DNA of 57,868 bases, taken from the NCBI GenBank assembly GCA_041671045.1, contig JBAZCF010000013.1, positions 1-57,868 of the forward strand, read 5' to 3'. The notes beneath the pieces were generated by a model. It ran no database searches and was not told the DNA's origin. It worked only from the letters and a program-made list of their open reading frames with translations. The stretch is from Parachlamydiales bacterium. GTDB taxonomy: Bacteria; Chlamydiota; Chlamydiia; Chlamydiales; JABDDJ01. Position 1 is the stretch's first letter; each line of letters starts with the position of its first letter. Shown in pieces: positions 52,559 to 57,868 of the stretch. A program made the translations under genes and the position numbers.

Positions 52559-52741
52559 ATGTTACTTAAGAATATGAGACTCATCGGCATAGTATTGGCG
52601 GTGATCGGATTAAGTTATCTTTATATGTATGCAACAGTTCCTGCACAAGCAGCGAGGCACTCCTCCATTGCAGTATTAGTTACAGCCATTGCAATTTTCA
52701 TTGCAGGGGTAATGCTGATCTTCAACTCAAGAAAGTTTTAA
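52559..52741 (+). CDS. Small two-TM membrane protein
   Basis: A 60-residue protein with two hydrophobic segments (RLIGIVLAVIGLSYLYMYA and IAVLVTAIAIFIAGVMLIF) joined by a short loop with PAQAARHSS. It starts after TTGAGACCCC with an unremarkable ribosome site; ATG 52574 is an alternative. It ends just ahead of the TPP riboswitch. Both segments are clean, so it is probably a real gene. The function is unknown. Confidence 0.55.
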   Translation: MLLKNMRLIGIVLAVIGLSYLYMYATVPAQAARHSSIAVLVTAIAIFIAGVMLIFNSRKF

Positions 52742-52796
52742 ACACAAAGTCCTGGCAATAATTTCCTCCCCTTTCGTATTCTCCAACCATCAATGA

Positions 52797-52884
52797 CCAC
52801 CAGGGGTGCTTATCTCCATTCAGGATGTAAGCTGAGAAATACCCTTAAACCTGATCTGGATTATGCCAGCGTAGGAAGAGTGAC
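52797..52884 (+). promoter_or_regulatory. TPP riboswitch ahead of thiE
   Basis: The leader has the THI-box blocks in order: CAGGGGTGCTT, GCTGAGAAATACCC, ACCTGATCTGGATTATGCCAGCGTAGGAAG. These are the two arms of the thiamin pyrophosphate aptamer. It lies 74 bases ahead of the thiE start, on the same strand. TPP binding normally lowers expression of the downstream gene. Confidence 0.95.
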
Positions 52885-52917
52885 GATATTATGATGTTAT
52901 TTTATTTTTCCATTTCG

Positions 52918-52931
52918 CCTGGTGGTTTTTT
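52918..52931 (+). promoter_or_regulatory. Possible terminator arm of the thiE leader
   Basis: CCTGGTGG followed by six T lies between the aptamer and the thiE ribosome site. CCTGGTGG is the exact complement of CCACCAGG at the 5' edge of the aptamer (52797-52804). The pairing would compete with aptamer formation and precede a T-run. This suggests an unusual platform in which the first aptamer strand itself forms the terminator stem. Inferred from pairing alone. Confidence 0.45.
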
Positions 52932-52957
52932 CCCAACAATAAGGAGAGGACCCCCTG

Positions 52958-53695
52958 ATGATCCCCATTTCAAGAGCATTATGCTCAACACTGCATACCA
53001 CCCCCCTTTTGCGAGCTTCACTGCATCAAAGCAAAATAGATTTGCATTTAGTGACCCATCGCGAGGATGCACAGGATGAAGAAGATTTTGTCGTGCGTGC
53101 TGTTGCATCGGTACAGGGAGGTGCCAGATACGTGCAGATGCGCGATACCACCAAAAACTTGCAGGCCTGCTTAAAGACAGCTTACCGCCTTAAAGCCCTT
53201 TTACATGGGAGGGCGCGCCTTATTGTAAACAACTATGTCGAGGTTGCACATGCCGTCAAGGCAGGGGTACATTTAGGGCAAAATGACTTCCCTGTAGCTG
53301 AAGCGAGAAAACTGTTAGGGAAGAAGGCGATCATTGGCCTTACCGTCAATAACTTAGAGCAGGTCATCCTCGCCAATAAACAACCTGTCAACTACATTGG
53401 GGTGCAGGTTTTCCCTTCAGAACAAACCAAGCCGGGAGTAGAGAATTGTCTAGGGATGGATTTCAAGAAAGTGTGCCAAATTTCGCGACACCCCCTTGTA
53501 CTTATTGGAGGGCTGACCCATGAAACCATTCCGTCGCTCCTCTCCTATCTTCGTCCTGGGGATGGCATCGCAATGGTCGGTTCACTTTGGCGAGGTTCCA
53601 ATCCCTGTGCTGAAGCACAATCCATCCGCACCCTTCTAGACACCCCCTTACTTAGAAAGGAACCGCCCCACGAATTTCCCTTGCGTCGTAGATAA
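52958..53695 (+). CDS. thiE: Thiamine-phosphate synthase ThiE
   Basis: A 245-residue TIM-barrel enzyme that joins the pyrimidine and thiazole phosphates to thiamin phosphate. ThiE marks are VQMRDTTKNLQ, LIVNNYVEVAHA, AGVHLGQNDFPVAEARKLLG, VNYIGVQVFPSEQTKPG, and VLIGGLTHETI plus GDGIAMVGSLW at the phosphate site. Some residues differ from E. coli ThiE (NDR is NNY). AAGGAGAGG upstream fixes the start. The TPP riboswitch confirms thiamin regulation. No other thiamin gene is in the window, so the precursors come from elsewhere or from the host. Confidence 0.9.
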   Translation: MIPISRALCSTLHTTPLLRASLHQSKIDLHLVTHREDAQDEEDFVVRAVASVQGGARYVQMRDTTKNLQACLKTAYRLKALLHGRARLIVNNYVEVAHAVKAGVHLGQNDFPVAEARKLLGKKAIIGLTVNNLEQVILANKQPVNYIGVQVFPSEQTKPGVENCLGMDFKKVCQISRHPLVLIGGLTHETIPSLLSYLRPGDGIAMVGSLWRGSNPCAEAQSIRTLLDTPLLRKEPPHEFPLRRR

Positions 53696-53731
53696 TCAAA
53701 TGATATTATCTAGAGTAATCACCTGCCACGA

Positions 53732-53805
<74 letters not shown>

Positions 53806-53820
53806 CTTTTTTCCATCATC

Positions 53821-54190
53821 ATGCGACCATTATATTTCCTTTTTTTGAATCTGCTTTTCGTCACGTCAATTTTCGACGAGAATCTCAGCCATTTACTAAG
53901 CCAAATCCCGATTGAAGATGTTTACGAATGAGAGAATTTGCTGATCGACAATTCATCATGAATCAGGCTGCGCATCCCTTATTTTTTAATAATAAATCCT
54001 GCAGTTTATCTGCAGTACCAGCTTATTCATCCGGCATAACTTATGAAGATTCACTTTTATTAAATGATTGGAAGTATTTAAAAAATACGAGGGTAAGTTT
54101 CGAAATCCAAATTTTATTTTATCATCATCATTAAATAAATTTGGTTCAATAGCGATTGTTATTAAAACTTTTGAAACAGAAGAAGTCAAC
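53821..54190 (+). pseudogene. Frameshifted copy of the secreted protein family (first copy)
   Basis: This matches the start of the intact gene at 56314: a signal peptide (MRPLYFLFLNLLFVTS), then ENLSHLLSQIPIEDV. A one-base deletion near 53924 puts a stop at 53929. The next frame continues MREFADRQF through HPLFFNNKSCSLSAV and DWKYLK. A second frameshift near 54090 leads to a SNKFGSIAIVIK-like continuation that ends TCT-TGA at 54190. The copies stop matching after that. The gene is broken unless reading frames are recoded, for which there is no sign. Confidence 0.75.
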
Positions 54191-54192
54191 TC

Positions 54193-55293
54193 TTGAAGAA
54201 AATAGATAGAATAATTACTATTAAAAATCTATCTAAGATAAATGATTTAATTATGATTAGCAGTAATTTTAATAATGTTATTTTTGAGGGAGATTTAGAT
54301 CTTTATTCAAATAAAATAATGAATAGTGAAATTGAATCTTTTCTACCTCCAAATGGTGAAGAATTATCTTACAATCGTGCTTATGGGGACATCCTTTTAT
54401 ATGCAGAGGAATCTTTGCGCACAATCTATTCTGCAGTTGATTTAATAAAAAGCAAAGAAATAGACGATACAGATTTATTTATAGAGACATTAAAGTTTTT
54501 AGCATCCGAACGGCAAGCTTTAGCAAAAAAACAGGGAACATTTGATGCCGAAAGTTTTGGTCTCATTCCAAAATTTAGTTATTTTAGAAATAGTACTCCA
54601 CTACTTCAGAGGTACACATTTTATGCAAATAAAATATTAAATAATTTTGCAAATGAACTTAGGTGTAGTGAAATTAAAAGTGGTAATAGTCTTTTGTTTG
54701 TAAACAAACCAAATTATAAAATTGAACTTTGTCTCAATTACGCCAATGATTCTGAATTTGAAGCTGGAGCTATTAGAATTGAAGAAACTATTGTTACATA
54801 TTATACTATGAGTACTTGTTTAGATCGTCTTGCGCAAATTTTTAACGAGAAAATCGATCAAAAAATACATTTAAAGTTACATGCTCAAAAAATTAATGAT
54901 AACTGGCTACCTCTTTGCATAGTTTCCATTATTAATGGAAAAATTGGAATTCTACAAGCATCTACAAATGAAAATGCTGTCATTTTAGGTTATGCCAAAT
55001 CTCTCTTTTTGCAAGCCTTAAAATGGGAAAAGAGCCAAGATAATAAGGAACTAATTACATTAATAGCAAAATTGCACAAAATTTTAGCTGTGTCAGGTCT
55101 TTTTGCTAGGGGTACTTCAGCTATATCTGAAAATTTGACAAAAGTTATTTTTAAATACCACGGATTTAAATTAGTTCCTTATGAGAATAACATAAAACCA
55201 GATCTGGAAGCATACATTGATGATGAAGAGTCATATGTACTCAGATATCTGGATTTTTTTGCGTCCTCGCCCTTTGTATCGATGCAACCTTAA
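54193..55293 (+). CDS. Protein of unknown function downstream of the broken copy
   Basis: A 366-residue reading frame with TTG as first start (ATG at 54253). It may be the rest of the broken gene before it, in a shifted frame, or a separate gene. It is predicted mostly helical: EESLRTIYSAVDLIKS and FLQALKWEKSQDNKEL are helices. A late segment, HKILAVSGLFARGTSAISE, is distinctive; I recognise no family. The paralogue at 56314 has an unrelated C-terminal half, so the two family members share only the N-terminal part. Codon use is AT-rich like its neighbours. Confidence 0.5.
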   Translation: MKKIDRIITIKNLSKINDLIMISSNFNNVIFEGDLDLYSNKIMNSEIESFLPPNGEELSYNRAYGDILLYAEESLRTIYSAVDLIKSKEIDDTDLFIETLKFLASERQALAKKQGTFDAESFGLIPKFSYFRNSTPLLQRYTFYANKILNNFANELRCSEIKSGNSLLFVNKPNYKIELCLNYANDSEFEAGAIRIEETIVTYYTMSTCLDRLAQIFNEKIDQKIHLKLHAQKINDNWLPLCIVSIINGKIGILQASTNENAVILGYAKSLFLQALKWEKSQDNKELITLIAKLHKILAVSGLFARGTSAISENLTKVIFKYHGFKLVPYENNIKPDLEAYIDDEESYVLRYLDFFASSPFVSMQP

Positions 55294-55433
55294 ATATTTC
55301 ATCCTTAAATAATAACAACATTAATTAAACTAACAAAGTCTTTCTATAAGGGGGCAGCGTGACTTGTTGACATATTTTAATGTCTAATTACATTCATTTT
55401 GACTGCAACAAAGGATATGAAGGGCTTTCATCA

Positions 55434-55535
55434 GCTATACAAAACATAGCTTTTCGATAGCCAAAAAAAACTCATCGATTCCGCAAAGAAATCTTGGAGT
55501 CAGGCCTGCATCACGCTTCTTAAGTTTTTTTTCCA
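55434..55535 (-). CDS. Small ORF with strong ribosome site
   Basis: A 33-residue reading frame (MEKKLKKRDAGLTPRFLCGI...) with GGAGGT 4 bases before the ATG. It lies between the IS3-like end and the unknown gene. The N-terminus is very basic. It may be the 5' piece of a gene truncated by an insertion event. The ribosome site is the only strong support. Confidence 0.3.
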
Positions 55536-55586
55536 TAAAGACCTCCAACTGTTAATATTGTAGGTCAAAAACGCGCAAAGTTCACC

Positions 55587-55616
55587 TTAAAATTCTGTCC
55601 AATTTTTGGGGTCCAG
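55587..55616. mobile_element. IS3-like terminal sequence, remnant
   Basis: On the minus strand this reads TGGACCCCAAAAATTGGACA followed by GAATTTTAA, resembling the terminal repeats of IS3-family elements (TGGACCCC...TTGGACA). No transposase is nearby. It abuts the end of the broken small gene B and probably marks an old insertion or excision. Confidence 0.45.
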
Positions 55617-55621
55617 CATAG

Positions 55622-55752
55622 TCATTGAGATTAAGACCTCCGCCTGGAGCAGCCATAAGAGTAGGTGGGTATATAGTTACAGTCGCGAAAACAGCCGTTG
55701 TAAGATATGTAGCCAGAGTGAGACAGTGAGTAGATTAAAAAATATTAGCCAT
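55622..55752 (-). pseudogene. Broken copy of overlapping small gene B
   Basis: On the minus strand, ATG at 55752 starts MANIF, and the sixth codon is a stop (TAA). Beyond it the same frame runs STHCLTLATYLTTAVFATVTIY...LMAAPGGGLNLNDYAG. The intact partner at 57229 reads MANIFQSNCC...LMAAQNGGLHL. The difference is one C-to-T change. The alignment in both frames shows this is a decayed homologue. Confidence 0.55.
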
Positions 55753-55910
55753 AGCGTCCTTTGTTTTGTTTTTGGTGTGTACTTTATTTCATAGTAATCT
55801 AGTTCTCTAAATATGGTGATTCTAGCTAGAAAAGAAAAAAGAAAGGCTGCTGCAATGAAAAGAAATAAAGAAAGCTCCTTACCCCATTCTATCAAGATTG
55901 TATAAATCAT
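55677..55910 (-). CDS. Small membrane protein A, copy 1
   Basis: A 77-residue protein with two hydrophobic segments (ELSLFLFIAAAFLFSFLAR and LWLIFFNLLTVSLWLHIL) around an ELDYYEIKYTPKTKQRT loop. It is a clear paralogue of the protein at 57303. GGAGAAAGG upstream can serve as ribosome site. The broken gene B overlaps its 3' part in another frame. The function is unknown; small membrane proteins beside secreted toxin-like genes may be immunity or toxin factors, but nothing here proves it. Confidence 0.6.
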   Translation of the reverse strand: MIYTILIEWGKELSLFLFIAAAFLFSFLARITIFRELDYYEIKYTPKTKQRTLWLIFFNLLTVSLWLHILQRLFSRL

Positions 55911-56052
55911 TTTTATTATTCCTTTCTCCTTTCAAATAATTAGGCGTGATTTGAATAGTGTCGTTTGACAATTCAAACTCAGACTCATCAAGTTTTTTAT
56001 TGCTGATAAGCTTGAAAGCATTTCCAAGCACAACTTTGATAGTATTTTCTTA
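55879..56052 (-). pseudogene. C-terminal remnant of upstream cassette gene X, copy 1
   Basis: An open frame after a stop reads NTIKVVLGNAFKLISNKKLDESEFEL and on to a stop overlapping small gene A. The same KKLD-x-x-E-x-EL signature precedes the second cassette (57543-57640). This is the tail of a gene whose 5' part is lost. Confidence 0.45.
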
Positions 56053-56240
56053 TTAATTGGGCCAACTGTATACCACCAGCGTTTGTCTTTCAAATATATT
56101 TACATAAAGGACCACGGACGGACCACTCGACCGCAAAAAAGGCAACTGATGGCCAGCGAAAGCGATAGAATGAAATCCATCTGACTGCTATATTAGATGC
56201 TGTTAGCTGTTGCTAATGATTGTAATGAGTGGATTACGCA
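56053..56240. other. Gap with no recognised feature
   Basis: Between the gene X remnant and the tRNA fragment I see no gene, tRNA or clear repeat. A short segment near 56110-56170 is richer in GC than the rest and may be a remnant of an inserted element. Confidence 0.4.
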
Positions 56241-56285
56241 CGGACTCATAACCCGCTGGTCCTTGGTTCAAGTCCAAGTTGCCCC
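56241..56285 (+). repeat. 45-base direct repeat of the tRNA 3' end
   Basis: Identical over 45 bases to 53760-53804 of the tRNA gene (anticodon arm, variable loop, T-arm, acceptor 3' strand). The 5' half is missing, so this is not a functional tRNA. It is followed by CGCTTTTTC, where the original has ACTTTTTT. This is the signature of an integration site copy or of a segmental duplication starting in the tRNA. Confidence 0.9.
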
Positions 56286-56313
56286 GCTTTTTCTTCCATC
56301 TCCAATATTCATC

Positions 56314-57192
56314 ATGCAAATATTAAATTTTATTTTCTTGAGTTTGTGTTTAATATCGTCTCTCTATGGAGAGAATCTCAGCCACTTAATAAGTCAAATT
56401 CCGATAGAAGATATTCATCGAATGAGAGAGTTTGCTGATTACCAGCTTATGTGTAAGCATGCTGCTCATCCATTATTTTTTAACAATAAATCGTGCAGTT
56501 TATCAGCTATTCGACCCTTATCATCTGATATAACTTATGAAGAGTTACAATTATTAAAAGATTGGGAAATATTTAAAAAATATGAGCATAAGTTTAGACA
56601 TTCAAATTTTATTTTATCATCTTCACTAAATAAATCCGGTTCTATTTCTATATTTATTATTAATAAAAGAGCTTTAAAAAAATGTATTGGAAAGCATAAG
56701 CGCATTTTTAAATCAGTGATCGGAAAACAATTTTCATATAAATGGCTTGTCACAGAATTAGAAGAAAATAGACCCCTAAATGCTCTCATAAAAGATAACC
56801 AAGTACTTCTCGGAATCTTACTTGGCTATGGTAAAAAATCTTCACAGATTTTCGAATATTACATTCAAAATCCTTTTATGGTTCATATAGTTAAGCCTGA
56901 AGTTTGTGACAGAATTTGCTCAGATCTACCTTCTGAATGTGAGTGTTTTCCTGTTGCTTTTGTAGGTAATTCAAATTCAAAAGAAGCGCAAACCCTTCGA
57001 ATGCTTTATAGAAATGAACTTATTTCCTTTTGGAAATTATATAAGAAAAAAGATCCTCTTATTTTATTTTTAGAAGGGTTTAGTCAAAATGAAAGTGATA
57101 TATTACCTGGATTGGAGAAGTCCAACTGGGAATGGAAATATAGATTTCCTCGATTTGTATTTCAGTACTTGTTCACTATCAAAGATTTCTAA
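56314..57192 (+). CDS. Secreted protein of the tRNA-linked family (intact copy)
   Basis: A 292-residue protein with a signal peptide (MQILNFIFLSLCLISSLYG), then the family N-terminal block ENLSHLISQIPIEDIHRM, HAAHPLFFNNKSCSLSA and ITYEELQLLKDWEIFKKYE. The C-terminal part (SQIFEYYIQNPFMVH, EAQTLRMLYRNELISFWKLY) is not shared with the broken copy. I do not recognise the domain. ATG 56314 is chosen over 56197 because the signal peptide starts there and the upstream frame runs through the tRNA repeat. It may be an exported or surface protein of unknown role. Confidence 0.65.
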   Translation: MQILNFIFLSLCLISSLYGENLSHLISQIPIEDIHRMREFADYQLMCKHAAHPLFFNNKSCSLSAIRPLSSDITYEELQLLKDWEIFKKYEHKFRHSNFILSSSLNKSGSISIFIINKRALKKCIGKHKRIFKSVIGKQFSYKWLVTELEENRPLNALIKDNQVLLGILLGYGKKSSQIFEYYIQNPFMVHIVKPEVCDRICSDLPSECECFPVAFVGNSNSKEAQTLRMLYRNELISFWKLYKKKDPLILFLEGFSQNESDILPGLEKSNWEWKYRFPRFVFQYLFTIKDF

Positions 57193-57228
57193 TATATTAA
57201 ATATACCCGCATTCACCAAAAATAATAA

Positions 57229-57378
57229 CTAGAGTATAAGTTTCGAGGCACTTAGATGGAGACCACCATTCTGAGCAGCCATTAGTGGAGGCGATGCAAT
57301 TGTTACACACGTGAAAGTAAACGCTGCAACACAAGTAGCCAAAAGCTGACAGCAATTAGATTGAAATATATTAGCCAT
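57229..57378 (-). CDS. Overlapping small gene B (49 residues)
   Basis: A 49-residue frame starting MANIFQSNCCQLLATCVAAF, then TFTCVTIASPPLMAAQNGG, a hydrophobic helix with a Gly-rich tail. Its ATG lies inside small gene A, in another reading frame, behind AAAAGGACTCT as ribosome site. Its last 24 codons extend past gene A's stop. The homologous frame is preserved in the first cassette except for one nonsense codon, including the LMAA-x-x-GGL-x-L block beyond gene A. Conservation outside gene A's frame supports it being a real gene. Confidence 0.5.
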   Translation of the reverse strand: MANIFQSNCCQLLATCVAAFTFTCVTIASPPLMAAQNGGLHLSASKLIL

Positions 57379-57533
57379 AGAGTCCTTTTTTTTGTTCTTG
57401 GTGTATACTTTATTTCATAGTAGTCAAGCTCATTAAAGATTGTAGCTCTTGCGAGCCAAGAAAAGGCAAAAGCAGCAATGAGAAAAAGAACAAAAGATAG
57501 CTCTTTTCCTAGTGGTGGAAGTAACTCAAACAT
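57303..57533 (-). CDS. Small membrane protein A, copy 2
   Basis: A 76-residue paralogue of the protein at 55677: FVLFLIAAFAFSWLARATIF, the ELDYYEIKYTPRTKKRT loop, then WLIYFNLIAVSFWLLVLQ. The central loop is nearly identical between copies; the membrane segments vary. AAGGAGAAAA precedes the ATG directly after the stop of gene X. Gene B starts inside its 3' part. The function is unknown. Confidence 0.65.
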   Translation of the reverse strand: MFELLPPLGKELSFVLFLIAAFAFSWLARATIFNELDYYEIKYTPRTKKRTLWLIYFNLIAVSFWLLVLQRLLSRV

Positions 57534-57542
57534 TTTTCTCCT

Positions 57543-57646
57543 TTATTGTCTTTTTCCAGTCAAATATGTAAGTGTGTGATTTGTATTGTATTTAAATAAT
57601 TCTAACTCAGTGTTATCGAGTTTTTTCATTAATGATGAGTTTAAAC
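57543..57646 (-). pseudogene. 3' end of gene X, cut by an IS element
   Basis: The frame ends SLMKKLDNTELELFKYNTNHTL and so on to TAA at 57543. It matches the KKLD signature in the first cassette. Upstream it runs into the IS end at 57647, so the gene is interrupted. Only this tail is in the window. Confidence 0.5.
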
Positions 57647-57868
57647 GGCCTTGTTGCGCAATAGGCCTGACACTGAAATTAAAAGTGGTATGTAAATAAA
57701 AAATGCATGAGATAGTCTGTTTCCGACTAAAGAGAACAGGATCTACCTCATGCAAACTGAAGCGACTTATAACATTCGTAATTGGCCAGATTATAACAGA
57801 GCTCTCATTCAAAGAGGAAGCATAACTATTTGGATAGAGGAAGAATCATTAAAAAAATGGCATTCCTC
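57647..57868 (+). mobile_element. IS5-family insertion sequence, left part
   Basis: GGCCTTGTTGCGCAA at 57647 resembles IS5-family terminal repeats (GGCTTTGTTGC type). A transposase start follows 103 bases inside. The element runs off the window end, so its right end and target duplication cannot be seen. Confidence 0.7.
57750..57868 (+). CDS. IS5-family transposase, N-terminal fragment
   Basis: The first 39 codons (MQTEATYNIRNWPDYNRALI, then QRGSITIWIEEES) match the N-terminus of IS5-group transposases, which typically read NW-x-x-YN-x-AL-x-x-RGS-x-T-x-W. The frame is open to the window edge. It is probably intact, but only the start is seen. Confidence 0.8.
   Translation, partial: MQTEATYNIRNWPDYNRALIQRGSITIWIEEESLKKWHS

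Larger units (their letters stand above)
55294..55676. other. Gene-poor gap with insertion remnants
   Basis: Between the unknown gene and the small membrane protein there is no long reading frame. The gap holds the 33-residue ORF at 55434 and the IS3-like end at 55587. I see nothing else recognisable in it. Confidence 0.5.

Noticed and set aside
52891..53079. 62-residue open frame covering the thiE leader
   Set aside because: It overlaps the riboswitch platform and the thiE start; no conserved leader-peptide logic is visible.
56241..56285. Second tRNA gene
   Set aside because: Only the 3' part is present; the acceptor 5' strand and D-arm are missing.
56197..56313. N-terminal extension of the second secreted protein
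   Set aside because: It would translate the tRNA fragment; the signal peptide begins at 56314.
57660..57812. Extension of the minus-strand frame beyond the gene X tail
   Set aside because: It reads through the IS end and is not part of the original gene.

Overview
The window looks like the chromosome of an environmental (chlamydia-like) Chlamydiae species, for example a relative of Parachlamydia, Waddlia or Simkania. This is inference from content, with no database search. Supporting signs: a bioB-bioF-bioD-bioA operon in the order known from Chlamydiaceae, a type III secretion chaperone-effector pair, several proteins with eukaryote-like modules, Inc-like membrane proteins, and moderate-to-low GC. 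Unlike Chlamydiaceae, the window carries proline synthesis, beta-oxidation, an aconitase and a class Ia ribonucleotide reductase with a radical tyrosine.

Layout. 0.1-0.8 kb: a DUF2490 outer-membrane-type protein behind a run of ten G. 0.8-5.4 kb: the biotin operon on the minus strand, ending in a ferritin-like diiron protein. 5.5-6.9 kb: an FAD/NAD(P)-binding oxidoreductase. 7.2-10.9 kb: nrdB-nrdA behind a cobalamin riboswitch. 10.9-12.9 kb: a metallo-beta-lactamase/rhodanese protein and a hemolysin-III-type protein. 13.0-20.2 kb: beta-oxidation, with acyl-CoA ligase, thiolase and a FadJ-type multifunctional enzyme facing a convergent acyl-CoA dehydrogenase across a 17-bp-stem hairpin. 20.3-23.3 kb: a CesT-like chaperone, a large effector candidate with seven acidic repeats and an atypical-kinase-like C-terminal domain, and a small protein. 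23.3-26.5 kb: two tandem DUF3309 miniproteins and three proteins of unknown function, two of them membrane-associated. 26.7-33.0 kb: proBAC, a DMT transporter and an Aquifex-type aconitase. 33.0-35.5 kb: a sensor kinase with its receiver protein. 36.0-37.4 kb: a DUF1254 lipoprotein. 37.6-43.1 kb: a tight five-gene operon (alpha/beta hydrolase, SMP-30 lactonase, MFS, SDR, GMC) that looks like sugar or alcohol oxidation and uptake. 43.3-46.6 kb: nucleoside deaminase, double ABM-domain membrane protein, diheme peroxidase and ExoD-like protein. 46.6-49.7 kb: zeta-toxin pair, DHFR-fold reductase, GyrI-like protein and a protein with a Myb/SANT-like segment. 49.7-53.7 kb: a GH63-type glucosidase, a small membrane protein and thiE under a TPP riboswitch.

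53.7-57.9 kb is a plastic region. It starts with a tRNA(CAU) whose 3' 45 bases recur 2.5 kb downstream. Each copy is followed by a secreted protein of one family (the first copy frameshifted, the second intact) and by an opposite-strand cassette of small proteins, including a short gene that overlaps its neighbour in another frame. The cassette's upstream gene is cut by an IS5-family element that runs off the window; an IS3-like end remains in the first copy.

The strongest leads are the cobalamin riboswitch in front of a class Ia reductase, the diiron protein fused into a biotin operon that shows no pimeloyl-synthesis gene, the chaperone/kinase-like effector pair, and the duplicated tRNA-linked module with overlapping small genes.
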